Source: WTAW01 sp050115915
Lineage (GTDB): Bacteria > Acidobacteriota > Aminicenantia > Aminicenantales > Aminicenantaceae
Length of the DNA stretch: 11,606 nucleotides
Assembly (NCBI GenBank): GCA_050115915.1
Contig: JASFPP010000131.1
Span: 1 to 11,606 of the forward strand
Direction: 5' to 3'
The notes beneath the pieces were generated by a model. That model made no database searches. It was not told the DNA's origin and saw only the letters and a list, made by a program, of their open reading frames with translations. Both the position numbers and the translations under genes were made by a program. Each line of letters opens with the position of its first letter. Positions within the stretch are counted from its first letter, which is position 1. This document shows, piece by piece, positions 1 through 8,306 of this stretch.

Positions 1-1700
1 CAGAAAGCGAATACAAGCTGAAAAATTACAGAAGAGCTATTGCCATCTATGAAAGGCTGTTCTCTTCCGGGGGGAATGGATCCTTCAAAGCAGAGATGCT
101 TATAAATAAAGGACGCTGCTTAATGAGGCGTGGGGCTTACACACAAGCCCTTCGGATTTATACCCATATTCTAGAAGATTATCCGTCATCCATATCCTCC
201 GCAGGTGTTCCTTTGGAGCTTGCCGCCGAGTTGCAGATCTTGGAATGTTATCGAAAACTGGATAACCCTCGAAATTTTTTGGAATCTGCCATAAAACTTT
301 ATAGGGATATTCTGCAAAGACCCTGGGAACTCAGCAAAGACCAATACAATCTGTACAGCTCTATGACTGAAAGAGAGCTTGCAGAAGCTCTGACACAACC
401 TCAATATGATACTGAGAAGGGCCTTTATGAAAGTGAATTTTTGGAACTCAAAGAACGTCATCGAAATCACCAGGCTACCTGGGAGGAAATTGAAATTATC
501 AAATATGAGATTGTACCTGAATTGAAAAGAATGCTGGACTCACCACGTATAAATTCCGATCTGCATATACATCGCTCGTTATTCATGGATGAAGAGGAGT
601 TTCTTCTTATCGGAGCCTGGATTCTCGAGAAAAGCGGATTAAATCCTCAGGGAATTCTTGTGGCTGAGATCGATGAAGAGAGTTTTAAGACAGAACTCCT
701 GGATTCGGTTCTTTCTGAATATCTTAAGGAAGGGGATATGAATGTTATTGTCTCTAAAATTCAGGGTGAAGAATTGATAGGGAAGACTGATCCCAAATTT
801 TCTGTATCCACCTTAACAGCCTTTTTTGAGGAGAATTTTCCTCCCTGGAAGATGGACTTTTTTCGCACAAAGGCAGAGAGCTCTAGCTTAAAGAGTTTAA
901 GCAAGAACTTTTATTTCTGGACGATCCTCATTCTTTTCATCATTTTAGCCTTTGGAGGGGTCCTCATCGTGCGAACGCTTTCCCATGAGATGGAGATACT
1001 TAAGGTTAAGTCTGATTTTGTTTCCTCTGTTTCCCATGAACTAAAAACTCCTCTGACATCCATCAAAGCTTTATTAGAGCGCCTCAAGGAAGGGAAAGTT
1101 AAAGATTCTGATATTATGATGGAATATTTCTCTCTCATTTCCCATGATACGGAAAAGCTCACACGGCTGGTGAAAAACATCCTGGATTTTTCAAAAATAG
1201 AAGAAGGGAAGATGGAATATGAATTTGAGGAGACAGATGTTCCCGCCTTGGTGAGACAAGAACTTGAGGCCTTCCAGCAGGATGAAATTTATCGGGATGT
1301 AAAAATGCGTGTTCATATTGCCGAAAATATCCCTCCAGTCCAAACCGATAGCTCTGCTTTGGCAAGAGCCATCTGTAATCTCTTGAATAACGCAGTCAAG
1401 TTTTCCCCCGAGAATCCTAATATATCTGTAGGCGTCATCTTTGAAAAAGGTAATATTGAAATAAGTGTAAAAGACAAGGGGATTGGAATTCCCGAGGATG
1501 AAATCGATAAGATTTTTGACAAATTCTATCAGGGAAAAAATTCCCAAGAACTAACTGTTAAAGGGACAGGCTTGGGACTGACTCTGGTCAAGCATATTGC
1601 TGAAGCGCATGGGGGCTGGGTGTCTGTAAAGAGCAAGCAAGGAGCGGGAAGCACTTTTTCCCTTATCTTACCCTATCAACAGAGAAGGAAGGGGAGGTGA
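1..1700 (+). CDS. Membrane sensor histidine kinase with TPR-like sensor region (5' end missing)
   Basis: Sensor kinase that autophosphorylates on His and should pass phosphate to the response regulator immediately downstream. The frame is open to the left edge (first whole codon at 3), so the true start is off-window; the Met codon at 96 lies inside a helical, TPR-like stretch (about 3-330) and is not a credible start. One strong membrane helix is encoded at about 909-974. The upstream part is therefore probably periplasmic and anchored by another helix off-window (inference). The H box reads SHELKTP, with the phospho-acceptor His codon at 1035-1037. The ATPase domain shows an N box (NLLNNAVKF, from 1377), a G1 box (DKGIGIP, from 1473), an F box (FDKFYQG) and a G2 box (GTGLGL, from 1563). 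All catalytic boxes look intact. There is no receiver, PAS or HAMP domain in the visible part. The signal sensed is unknown. Confidence 0.93.
   Translation, partial: ESEYKLKNYRRAIAIYERLFSSGGNGSFKAEMLINKGRCLMRRGAYTQALRIYTHILEDYPSSISSAGVPLELAAELQILECYRKLDNPRNFLESAIKLYRDILQRPWELSKDQYNLYSSMTERELAEALTQPQYDTEKGLYESEFLELKERHRNHQATWEEIEIIKYEIVPELKRMLDSPRINSDLHIHRSLFMDEEEFLLIGAWILEKSGLNPQGILVAEIDEESFKTELLDSVLSEYLKEGDMNVIVSKIQGEELIGKTDPKFSVSTLTAFFEENFPPWKMDFFRTKAESSSLKSLSKNFYFWTILILFIILAFGGVLIVRTLSHEMEILKVKSDFVSSVSHELKTPLTSIKALLERLKEGKVKDSDIMMEYFSLISHDTEKLTRLVKNILDFSKIEEGKMEYEFEETDVPALVRQELEAFQQDEIYRDVKMRVHIAENIPPVQTDSSALARAICNLLNNAVKFSPENPNISVGVIFEKGNIEISVKDKGIGIPEDEIDKIFDKFYQGKNSQELTVKGTGLGLTLVKHIAEAHGGWVSVKSKQGAGSTFSLILPYQQRRKGR
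1691..1697 (+). promoter_or_regulatory. Ribosome binding site deciding the regulator start
   Basis: The purine-rich GGGGAGG lies inside the last codons of the kinase gene and ends 5 nt before the ATG at 1703. This spacing favours that ATG over the overlapping GTG at 1697, which would sit on top of the site. Confidence 0.7.
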
Positions 1701-1702
1701 AA

Positions 1703-2389
1703 ATGCCAAAAAAAATCCTTGTTATTGAGGACGAACCGGGAATTTTAAGGAGCCTCAAGGATGAATTCGAGTCCGGGGGATACTTGGTATTTACCGCAGA
1801 AAACGGCGAAAAGGGTCTTGAAATGGTAAAGAGTGAAAGACCGGACCTGATAATCCTCGATGTCATGATGCCAAAAATGGATGGCTATGAAGTCTGTAAA
1901 CATCTGCGGAAAAAAGAGGACTCCACACCGATCATCATGTTGACGGTCAAGGATAAAGAGATTGACAAGGTTCTGGGGCTAGAGTTGGGAGCAGATGATT
2001 ATGTGACTAAACCCTTCAGTCTCAGGGAGTTGACGGCGCGGGTTAAGGCGCTTTTCCGAAGAACTGCGGAACGAAAGAAAGAAAGGGATATATACAGTTT
2101 TGGTGGAGTACTTTTGGATTTTAGAAAGTATGAGGCAACAAAAAAGGGAAAAAAACTCGATCTTACTGCCTTGGAGTTTCATATACTCAAGCTTTTCATA
2201 GAGCGAAAGGAGCAGGTTATTACTAGGGATGATTTTCTTGATAATATCTGGGGAGAGGACAACATCTATATTTCTTATCGAACCATAGACAGTCATATCG
2301 CCAATATCAGAAAAAAAATTGAAGATGATCCTTCCAAGCCAAAATATATCATCAGCATTCGGAGTGTGGGTTACAAGTTTGTGGGGTAG
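1703..2389 (+). CDS. OmpR/PhoB-family response regulator
   Basis: DNA-binding partner of the preceding kinase. The 228-residue protein has an N-terminal receiver (about 1-118) and a C-terminal winged-helix domain (about 130-228), the normal length for the family. Visible receiver residues are the acidic pocket D10/E11, phospho-acceptor D53 in ILDVMMPKMDG, switch T81 and K103 in the KPFS motif. The C-terminal domain ends with RTIDSHIANIRKKIE and SVGYKF, the recognition helix and wing typical of Trans_reg_C. A GTG at 1697 overlaps the kinase stop (GTGA) and would add two residues. I prefer ATG at 1703 because GGAGG at 1693-1697 sits 5 nt before it and the protein then starts in the usual MPKKILVIEDE style. 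The 2-nt gap to the kinase implies co-transcription and possibly translational coupling. Target promoters are unknown; the nearest candidate is the one upstream of 2515. Confidence 0.96.
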   Translation: MPKKILVIEDEPGILRSLKDEFESGGYLVFTAENGEKGLEMVKSERPDLIILDVMMPKMDGYEVCKHLRKKEDSTPIIMLTVKDKEIDKVLGLELGADDYVTKPFSLRELTARVKALFRRTAERKKERDIYSFGGVLLDFRKYEATKKGKKLDLTALEFHILKLFIERKEQVITRDDFLDNIWGEDNIYISYRTIDSHIANIRKKIEDDPSKPKYIISIRSVGYKFVG

Positions 2390-2462
2390 AGGATTGATTT
2401 CTGACATTATGAAAGAAAGCGGAGGCAACAATAATCAACGAAAAATCCACACTTCCTGAACA

Positions 2463-2504
2463 CATCTCATAAGCAAAAGCTATATATTAGCTAAAAATGA
2501 GATG
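2463..2504 (+). promoter_or_regulatory. Nested inverted repeat in the leader of the PD40 gene
   Basis: Two perfect inverted repeats are nested. The outer arms are CATCTCAT (2463-2470) and ATGAGATG (2497-2504). The inner arms are AGCTA (2478-2482) and TAGCT (2488-2492) around a TATAT loop. The outer right arm shares its last G with the ribosome binding site GGAGGT (2504-2509), which is 5 nt before the ATG at 2515. As RNA, the fold could limit ribosome access; as DNA, it could be a dimeric regulator site, possibly for the response regulator encoded just upstream. Both roles are inference. The rest of the 125-nt gap (2390-2514) holds no convincing promoter or terminator. Confidence 0.4.
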
Positions 2505-2514
2505 GAGGTAAGAA

Positions 2515-4623
2515 ATGAGAAAAATCCTTAGAGCTATTATAAAGTTAGGCATTCTCACAATGATGCTCTGTGTTCTTCTTAGTGGTAATTATTCTCAACA
2601 GACCGCAGGAGAGAGGTATGAAAAGGCGCTATTTTTGGAAGAAGTCAAAGGTGACCTTTCGGAAGCCATCGTTCTTTACAAGGAAATTGTCAGTCAGTTC
2701 TCAAATGAGAGAGAGATTGCAGCCAAGGCTCAACTGCATATCGGCTTGTGTTATGAAAAACTGGGCCACACAGAAGCTGTAAAAGCTTATGAATTGGTAT
2801 TGCAGAAATATGCCGACCAGTCCGAACAAGTTGTAGCGGCCCGGATCCAGTTAGCAGCGCTGCGCGCGAAAAAACCAGGAGGCCTTAGCGTGACGAAAAT
2901 TGAAGGCCCGGAAGTTCCCTCTGATGTCCAGACTTTTTCTCCTGACGGGACAAAAATGGCCGTAGTCGTTATCGCGTATACAGAAGGGCAAAACATCGCT
3001 GTCTATGACCTGATAAACAAACGTATCGAGCAAGTTTCGCATTTCGACTGGAATAATCCCACCTATAATGCCATTTGGTCTCCTGATGGTAAAAAGATCG
3101 CCTTTAAGCGGTATATGGGATTTGGTTCTTCGCTGATGGTGTCTAACCTTGATGGAAAAGCCAGTTCTATCATCAATGTTAAGAAGGGATATCTTGGATT
3201 GTATGACTGGCTGCCTGATGGCAGTGCGGTGGTTGCCTCCCTTGAAGAAGACAAAGGGACCAATCTCGTTCTCATACCTGTTGCGAGGGGCGACTATAAG
3301 ACTTTGCATGTCCTTGAGGGAGACTTTCATTCTGATTTATCCACCGCCATAGCAGATGCTTCCCCGGATGGAAAGTATATCGTCTTCGCAGATGGGCCTA
3401 AAAGGGAAGAACAGAACATCTACTGTATAGGCTCAGATGGACAGTTCCTCCAAGTCCTGACTGATCATGCTGCAAATGACATCCAACCCCGCTGGTCGCC
3501 TGACGGGAAATACGTCGTTTTTTTGAGCTTCCGATCCGGAACCAAGGCTCTCTGGGGAATCAGAATAAAAAACGGCAAGTCTGCAGCAGATCCCTTTATC
3601 ATTCAAGAAATGGGGAGGGGAACGAGTTTGCTTGATTGGACTTCTCGAGGTTTGGCCTATAGAAATTATGTTAATATGTGGGATGTATGGATGGTGCCGG
3701 TGAATCCTAAAACCGGGGAACCAACAGACAGATTAGAGCAGTTGGATTATTTCCCTCCGGGAGGCAATAGGGGTGCAGTGTGGTCGCCTGATGGAAAGCA
3801 CCTTGCTTTTTTTTCCGCCGAAGCAAGTGGACAGCCTGGACAGGGATATATTGTTGTAATGCCTGCCGATGGAGGGCCAGCACGTGAGTATCTGATTCCT
3901 ATGGATACCTTCTTTCTGAACACCTTGGGTGAGCTCCGATGGATGCCTGACAGCAGCGGATTGGGTTTTTATGGATCCGCTGAAAAGGGTGCGACTATGT
4001 TCCGGCTAACAATAGCATCCGAAAAATGGGAAACATGGCCTATTCCTAAACCAGGTTGGACAAAGACTGAATGGAGTCCCGATGGGAAAGCCTTCCTGTA
4101 TACTAAAGGTGGATTATTTTTTAAGTGTGACCTGGAAACAGAGGAAGAACAATTCGTTTACAAGAACTACTATAATAAAGAAAAAAAAGCTATCAGTATT
4201 ATTAGACACATCAGGTTTTCAAGGGATTATAAAAAGCTGTTTTTCTTTACGATGGATATAAAATACGAAAACAAAAAATTTGAGCCAGTGGGGGTAAAGA
4301 TTATGGAATTGGACATCTCCACAGGTCAGGCTCGGACAATAGATACAGATAACATCAGTGATTTGAGTACGGATTTTGCTTGTTCCCCTGATAGAAAAAA
4401 CCTTGCGGTCCTCAATAATGTGAAGGACAAACCATCAGAAATGTTCATTGTCCCTTTGCAAGATGGAAAACCCAAAAAGGTTGAGTTGACAGGATGCCCG
4501 CAAAAAGCCAGCCTCTATATTACAGACTGGTCAACTGATGGCAAACTTATTGCTTTTGAAACAAGACGTTCTGCTATGGAAATCTTTATGATGAAAAATG
4601 TCATCCCTGAGAAACAGAAGTAA
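2515..4623 (+). CDS. Secreted TPR plus PD40 (TolB-like) beta-propeller protein
   Basis: A 702-residue exported protein of unknown specific role. A basic start (MRK) and hydrophobic stretch to about residue 25 form a signal peptide; no lipobox Cys is evident. Residues about 30-115 form TPR-like helices (ERYEKALFLEE, AIVLYKEIV, AQLHIGLCYEKLG, AVKAYELVL). The remainder is a run of about twelve PD40-type blades marked by (F/W)SPDG-like motifs, such as FSPDGTKMAVV, WSPDGKKIAF, ASPDGKYIVF, WSPDGKYVVF, WSPDGKHLAFF, WSPDGKAFLY and degenerate later copies (CSPDRKNLAV, WSTDGKLIAF). The count would fit two six-bladed propellers. There is no C-terminal peptidase domain, so it is not an S9-type peptidase. 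The start is supported by GGAGGT at 2504-2509. It lies downstream of a two-component pair and 38 nt upstream of another exported protein, probably in the same transcript. It may be a binding scaffold in the envelope (inference). Confidence 0.88.
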   Translation: MRKILRAIIKLGILTMMLCVLLSGNYSQQTAGERYEKALFLEEVKGDLSEAIVLYKEIVSQFSNEREIAAKAQLHIGLCYEKLGHTEAVKAYELVLQKYADQSEQVVAARIQLAALRAKKPGGLSVTKIEGPEVPSDVQTFSPDGTKMAVVVIAYTEGQNIAVYDLINKRIEQVSHFDWNNPTYNAIWSPDGKKIAFKRYMGFGSSLMVSNLDGKASSIINVKKGYLGLYDWLPDGSAVVASLEEDKGTNLVLIPVARGDYKTLHVLEGDFHSDLSTAIADASPDGKYIVFADGPKREEQNIYCIGSDGQFLQVLTDHAANDIQPRWSPDGKYVVFLSFRSGTKALWGIRIKNGKSAADPFIIQEMGRGTSLLDWTSRGLAYRNYVNMWDVWMVPVNPKTGEPTDRLEQLDYFPPGGNRGAVWSPDGKHLAFFSAEASGQPGQGYIVVMPADGGPAREYLIPMDTFFLNTLGELRWMPDSSGLGFYGSAEKGATMFRLTIASEKWETWPIPKPGWTKTEWSPDGKAFLYTKGGLFFKCDLETEEEQFVYKNYYNKEKKAISIIRHIRFSRDYKKLFFFTMDIKYENKKFEPVGVKIMELDISTGQARTIDTDNISDLSTDFACSPDRKNLAVLNNVKDKPSEMFIVPLQDGKPKKVELTGCPQKASLYITDWSTDGKLIAFETRRSAMEIFMMKNVIPEKQK

Positions 4624-4661
4624 TCCATGAGTATTCCTTAATCACATAATAGGAGGTTGAG

Positions 4662-5060
4662 ATGAATAATCTATTTAATAACCGCACTTTGTGCGCTCTA
4701 ATATGCTTTGTCCTGGGTCTTTTTATTGCCACTTCAGTCTCCATTGCACAAGAAAAGCATGACGAAGATCTGAAGAAAAAATATGCGCCGATTCTAGGTG
4801 AATACGAGTTTGATTGGAGACCGGCGATATTCATTCTATATGTTTATATCGAAGATGGTTCTCTTTGGGCAGATTTTAACAATGGAAGTCCTGCGACGAT
4901 GGAATCCCAAGGAGATGAGCCGTTTGAATTTAAAGCTGAAGACCCAGTATCTGGAATTTTTGAAATTAAGTTCTTAGAAGATGATCAGGGGGAATACACA
5001 ATTTGCCACCTTGTCATTACCAGCTTGGGATTGGATGTAAAAGGGAATAAAATAAAGTAA
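4662..5060 (+). CDS. Small secreted beta-rich protein of unknown function
   Basis: A 132-residue protein I cannot assign firmly. The N-terminus has a clear signal peptide: hydrophobic core CALICFVLGLFIATSVS, with a likely cut after SIA before QEKHDED. The mature part, about 100 residues, starts KKKYAPILGEYEF and alternates short hydrophobic and polar stretches up to GLDVKGNKIK. This pattern (opening G-Y/E-Y, an internal ..DGSLWADF strand, a phenylalanine-containing turn, a final G-N-K-I) recalls the stand-alone beta domain DUF3471 often found behind serine hydrolases; the resemblance is faint and offered as a guess. AGGAGG at 4651-4656, 5 nt before the ATG, is a strong ribosome binding site. 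It follows the PD40 gene by 38 nt with no terminator between, so the two are probably co-expressed and exported together. Confidence 0.7.
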   Translation: MNNLFNNRTLCALICFVLGLFIATSVSIAQEKHDEDLKKKYAPILGEYEFDWRPAIFILYVYIEDGSLWADFNNGSPATMESQGDEPFEFKAEDPVSGIFEIKFLEDDQGEYTICHLVITSLGLDVKGNKIK

Positions 5061-5153
5061 AAACCGAGCCATTACAACAAACAACCAATATTCCAGTTAT
5101 TCTCTGGCTTCATTTATTCCGTATTCTTCTTGATCTGCCTTTTGAACTCGAGC

Positions 5154-8100
5154 TTATTCCAAAATCTTAGCGTTCAGTTCTTGGAATGCTTTATTCAATT
5201 CCTCATAACGGTCGTACGCGTCTTTGCCGGGCCTCTGGTCGGCTCGGATTAAGTTCGAGTAGAGGTATTCGAGTTGGTCAAGCAGCATGGGCTGTGCATA
5301 ACGTCCGGGTTCAGAAATGAGCTGTTTCTTGATTGCTGCGAGAGTTCCATCCCCCTCGTCTTTCTCTTTGATCGTTTTTTTTACTCGCTCCGCCACCTGT
5401 CTTGCTTCGCTGAGCGTGTCACGGACCTTGAGAGCGAATTCGGCCTGGGCACGGACATCGGCTTCAGTGATTCCTTCCTTGAGAACGCGGGGATCCATCT
5501 TCACCTCAAAAGAAACGCCGCTGCTCCATTTACCCACAGTTAGCCGTGCTTGATACAAACCTGGAGGCACCATCGGGCCTGAGCGTTCGGACCGCAATGG
5601 GTCTTCATGCCAGGGATCGGGATATCGGAGATCCCAGACAAAGCGGTGCATTCCCGCATTCTTCGAAAGCTTTGGACGAGGCCGCAGTCTCCTTCGTTCC
5701 TCCTCTCTCTCGCCTTCTGCCTGCCCGGTTCCTTCAGGAGGCCGTGCCTTTTTCTCCTCACTGGAGAATTGACGTACCAGATTTCCTTCGACATCGAGGA
5801 TTTCGAGCTTGATCTCCCCCTCCGGCTCATTCCCCAAATAATAATCGATATTCGCCCCTGGAGTCGGATACTGGGGGGCTTCGGGCCCGCTGGGACGGCG
5901 GGAGAACCGTCCCGTATAGATCCTGTAAGGAGGCTTCACGCTGAACAGATAGGCCGTGCTTGTTGCGATCTGTTTAGAGACCTCATGTAAGGGAGTCAGG
6001 TCATAGAGGATCCAGAAGCTCCGTCCCATGGTCGAGAGCGCCAAATCTTTGTTCACGATCTTGATGTCCGTCACCGGTGTCACCGGAAGATTGAGCTGAA
6101 AATCTTGCCAGTGCAAGCCGTCATCAAAAGAAATGAACATGCCGAACTCCGTTCCCGCATAGAGCAATCCTTTCCGGTTGGGATCTTCACGCACCACTCG
6201 GACCGGAAAATCTTGGGGGATCCCATTATCACTTGTCGTGATCCGGATCCATGTTTCTCCGTAGTCCTCGGTCTTGTAAGCATGCGGTTCAAAATCGCCC
6301 AGCTGATAGCGCAGGATACAGGCATAGGCCTTAGAAGGAACATGAGGGGAGACCTCGATCTGTTGCACTCTCCCATAGGGGCCAAGCCCTGGAGGTGTGA
6401 CGTCCTTCCAATTTTCCCCGCCATCGCGCGTGATATGAACGGGGCCATCGTTGGCACCGACCCAGATGACACCCGGCTCATGGGGTGACTCCTGAATTTC
6501 ATAGATAACACTGAAGTGTTCCTCTCCGGTTATGTCATTTGTGATGGGTCCCCCCGACCTCACCTGCGTCTCCGGTGTAAATGCCGTTAGGTCCGGTGAG
6601 ATGGTCTTCCAGGTCTGTCCTCCGTTTGTCGTGACGTGAACATACTGTGAGGTATGGTAGACCTTATCTGGATCGTGGGGGGAGACATGAATGGGTGCCA
6701 CTCTCTGGAACCGGAAGGCCAGATCCTTGGGATTGTGGCCGTAGATATTCCAGAAGCCCACGTAGTATTGTTGCTCCTGTCCGGTCCGCCGGTTAAACAC
6801 ACCGAAACGCCCCTTGCAGTTGGCGTAGACGATATCCGGATCACCCGGCTTGGGGACTGCCGGCCCTGTCTCGCATCCCCCATGCGCTTCCCACAGGGCT
6901 GTGTAGCCTCCTGGGAGGTTAAGCGGTGGAAAACTGGGAACAGAGATAGTTGTGTTGTCCTGCTGACCGGCATACAGCCTGTAAGGGAAATCGTCGCTGA
7001 TATCCACCTGGTAGAGCTCTGCGGTAGGCTGATTGTACTGGGTGGACCAGGTTTTTCCCCCATCCAAAGTCACATTGGCCCCGCCATCGTTGGATTGGAT
7101 AAAAATATCCGGATTTTCAGGATTGATCCACATGTCGTGGTTATCACCGTGAGGCGTTGGGTATGATTTCCAGGTCTTTCCTCCATCCTTCGATTTATGG
7201 AATCCATTAGCCTGAGCCCATAGAATGTCTGGATTTTTTGGGTGTGCGTCCAGGTTGTTATAGTAGAAAGGACGGTTCCGTATGGGCTGGTAGTCTGTGA
7301 CCTGAAACCAAGCCTCACCTCTGTCATCGGAACGGTAGAGACCGCCCTCTTTTCCAGGCGCCTCTATGAGCACATAAACCCGGTTGGGGTCCGCTGTCGA
7401 AACAGCAAGATCGCTCTTTCCTCTAAGGCCTTGTGGAAGTCCATTGGTCAGTGCGATCCAATTGTCCCCACCATCGATACTTCGGTACACACCGCCTTCC
7501 ATACCGCCGCTAATGATGGTCCAGGGTTTTCTCTCTGTTTGCCACATGCTCGCATAGATGGTTTTCGGATCGTCAGGCGCAAACTCAAGGTCAACGGCCC
7601 CTGTTTTATCGGAAATAAAGAGAACCTTCTTCCAGGTCTGGCCTCCGTCTGTGGAACGGTAGACGCCCCTCTCCGGATTGGGTGCAAACGGATTCCCGAT
7701 AGCGGCCACATAAACCAGGTCCGGATCCTCAGGATGGATGAGAACGGCCCCTGAATTTCCTGTTTTTTCGAGTCCGCAGAGAGTCCAGGCCTTTCCAGCG
7801 TCCGTCGACTTATAAACACCCTTTCCGATGATGACATTGCTGCGGAGTCCATCCGAGCCGGTTGCCACATAGACAACATCGGGATCCGAATCAGCGACAC
7901 GGATAGCCCCGATCGAACTCGTTTGAAAGAAACCATCGGAAACACATTTCCAGGATGATCCATAATTCATTGTCTTCCACACACCCCCTCCGCATGCGCC
8001 CATGTAGAAAGTCGACGGCTGGTCCCGATGGCCGGCCACAGCCGTCACTCGCCCTCCCCTCGATGGCCCCACCATCCTGTATTTAAGCCCTTTGAACAGA

Positions 8101-8210
8101 TTAGGGGAATAGACTTCGTTATCTGTAGGGCTCCGTTTTACGCTAAGACCAGTGCCTACCAACAAGAACAATACAACCAATATGATGGCTATACGTGATT
8201 TCATACACAT
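5154..8210 (-). CDS. Secreted Asp-box (BNR/VPS10-type) beta-propeller protein
   Basis: A 1018-residue exported protein of the type often labelled 'glycosyl hydrolase' or 'sortilin-like', although no hydrolase active site can be named here. A signal peptide (MCMKSRIAIILVVLFLLVGTG) leads into a conserved opening, YRMVGPSRGGRVTAVAG. Eleven Asp-box motifs of the form S/T-x-D-x-G-x-x-W follow, including STDAGKAW, STDGGQTW, SIDGGDNW, SDDRGEAW, SKDGGKTW, TLDGGKTW, TTNGGQTW, TRDGGENW, TEDYGETW and SFDDGLHW. These mark blades of one or two large propellers up to about residue 730. A shorter beta region (about 770-900, ending VKMDPRV) and a C-terminal helical segment (last 110 or so) follow. A TTG at 8237 gives a longer frame, but GGGAGG at 8218-8223 sits 7 nt before ATG 8210, which starts the signal peptide properly. 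Probably a cell-surface or periplasmic binding protein. Confidence 0.88.
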   Translation of the reverse strand: MCMKSRIAIILVVLFLLVGTGLSVKRSPTDNEVYSPNLFKGLKYRMVGPSRGGRVTAVAGHRDQPSTFYMGACGGGVWKTMNYGSSWKCVSDGFFQTSSIGAIRVADSDPDVVYVATGSDGLRSNVIIGKGVYKSTDAGKAWTLCGLEKTGNSGAVLIHPEDPDLVYVAAIGNPFAPNPERGVYRSTDGGQTWKKVLFISDKTGAVDLEFAPDDPKTIYASMWQTERKPWTIISGGMEGGVYRSIDGGDNWIALTNGLPQGLRGKSDLAVSTADPNRVYVLIEAPGKEGGLYRSDDRGEAWFQVTDYQPIRNRPFYYNNLDAHPKNPDILWAQANGFHKSKDGGKTWKSYPTPHGDNHDMWINPENPDIFIQSNDGGANVTLDGGKTWSTQYNQPTAELYQVDISDDFPYRLYAGQQDNTTISVPSFPPLNLPGGYTALWEAHGGCETGPAVPKPGDPDIVYANCKGRFGVFNRRTGQEQQYYVGFWNIYGHNPKDLAFRFQRVAPIHVSPHDPDKVYHTSQYVHVTTNGGQTWKTISPDLTAFTPETQVRSGGPITNDITGEEHFSVIYEIQESPHEPGVIWVGANDGPVHITRDGGENWKDVTPPGLGPYGRVQQIEVSPHVPSKAYACILRYQLGDFEPHAYKTEDYGETWIRITTSDNGIPQDFPVRVVREDPNRKGLLYAGTEFGMFISFDDGLHWQDFQLNLPVTPVTDIKIVNKDLALSTMGRSFWILYDLTPLHEVSKQIATSTAYLFSVKPPYRIYTGRFSRRPSGPEAPQYPTPGANIDYYLGNEPEGEIKLEILDVEGNLVRQFSSEEKKARPPEGTGQAEGEREEERRRLRPRPKLSKNAGMHRFVWDLRYPDPWHEDPLRSERSGPMVPPGLYQARLTVGKWSSGVSFEVKMDPRVLKEGITEADVRAQAEFALKVRDTLSEARQVAERVKKTIKEKDEGDGTLAAIKKQLISEPGRYAQPMLLDQLEYLYSNLIRADQRPGKDAYDRYEELNKAFQELNAKILE

Positions 8211-8217
8211 GGCTCGG

Positions 8218-8223
8218 CCTCCC
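8218..8223 (-). promoter_or_regulatory. Ribosome binding site deciding the Asp-box gene start
   Basis: Read on the minus strand this is GGGAGG, 7 nt before the ATG at 8210. It lies inside the longer frame that would begin with TTG at 8237, which argues that the TTG is not used. A second ATG at 8204 is two codons further in and less well spaced. Confidence 0.7.
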
Positions 8224-8267
8224 AAAAAATTATTCAAGTTTCCATAGAATCAGTAATATCTTTGCCG

Positions 8268-8306
8268 AAAAAGCCTGCGGCAGACGTGTATCTTCACGGG
8301 CTTTTT
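8268..8306 (-). terminator. Terminator-like inverted repeat at the end of the desaturase gene
   Basis: Perfect 8-base arms AAAAAGCC (8268-8275) and GGCTTTTT (8299-8306) enclose an inner 4-bp stem (CGTG 8285-8288 with CACG 8295-8298, 6-nt loop) plus nine unpaired bases. On the minus strand the structure ends in GGCTTTTT, so it could act as a weak intrinsic terminator after the desaturase. The A/T-flanked symmetry would also allow activity on the plus strand. It overlaps the desaturase stop codon (8294-8296), and the internal unpaired stretch weakens the hairpin, so the call is tentative. Confidence 0.35.

Noticed and set aside
2409..2459. Sixteen-residue frame (MKESGG...) between the response regulator and the PD40 gene
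   Set aside because: There is no ribosome binding site, no recognisable features and the frame is too short to support.
5061..5153. Search for a bidirectional terminator in the convergent gap
   Set aside because: Only a 4-bp CCAG/CTGG pair near 5093-5108 was found, with no T-run; not enough to call.
6654..7754. Two 170-codon plus-strand frames opposite the Asp-box gene
   Set aside because: Both are antisense to an unbroken frame with eleven Asp-box motifs; their length follows from the repetitive GC-richer sequence.
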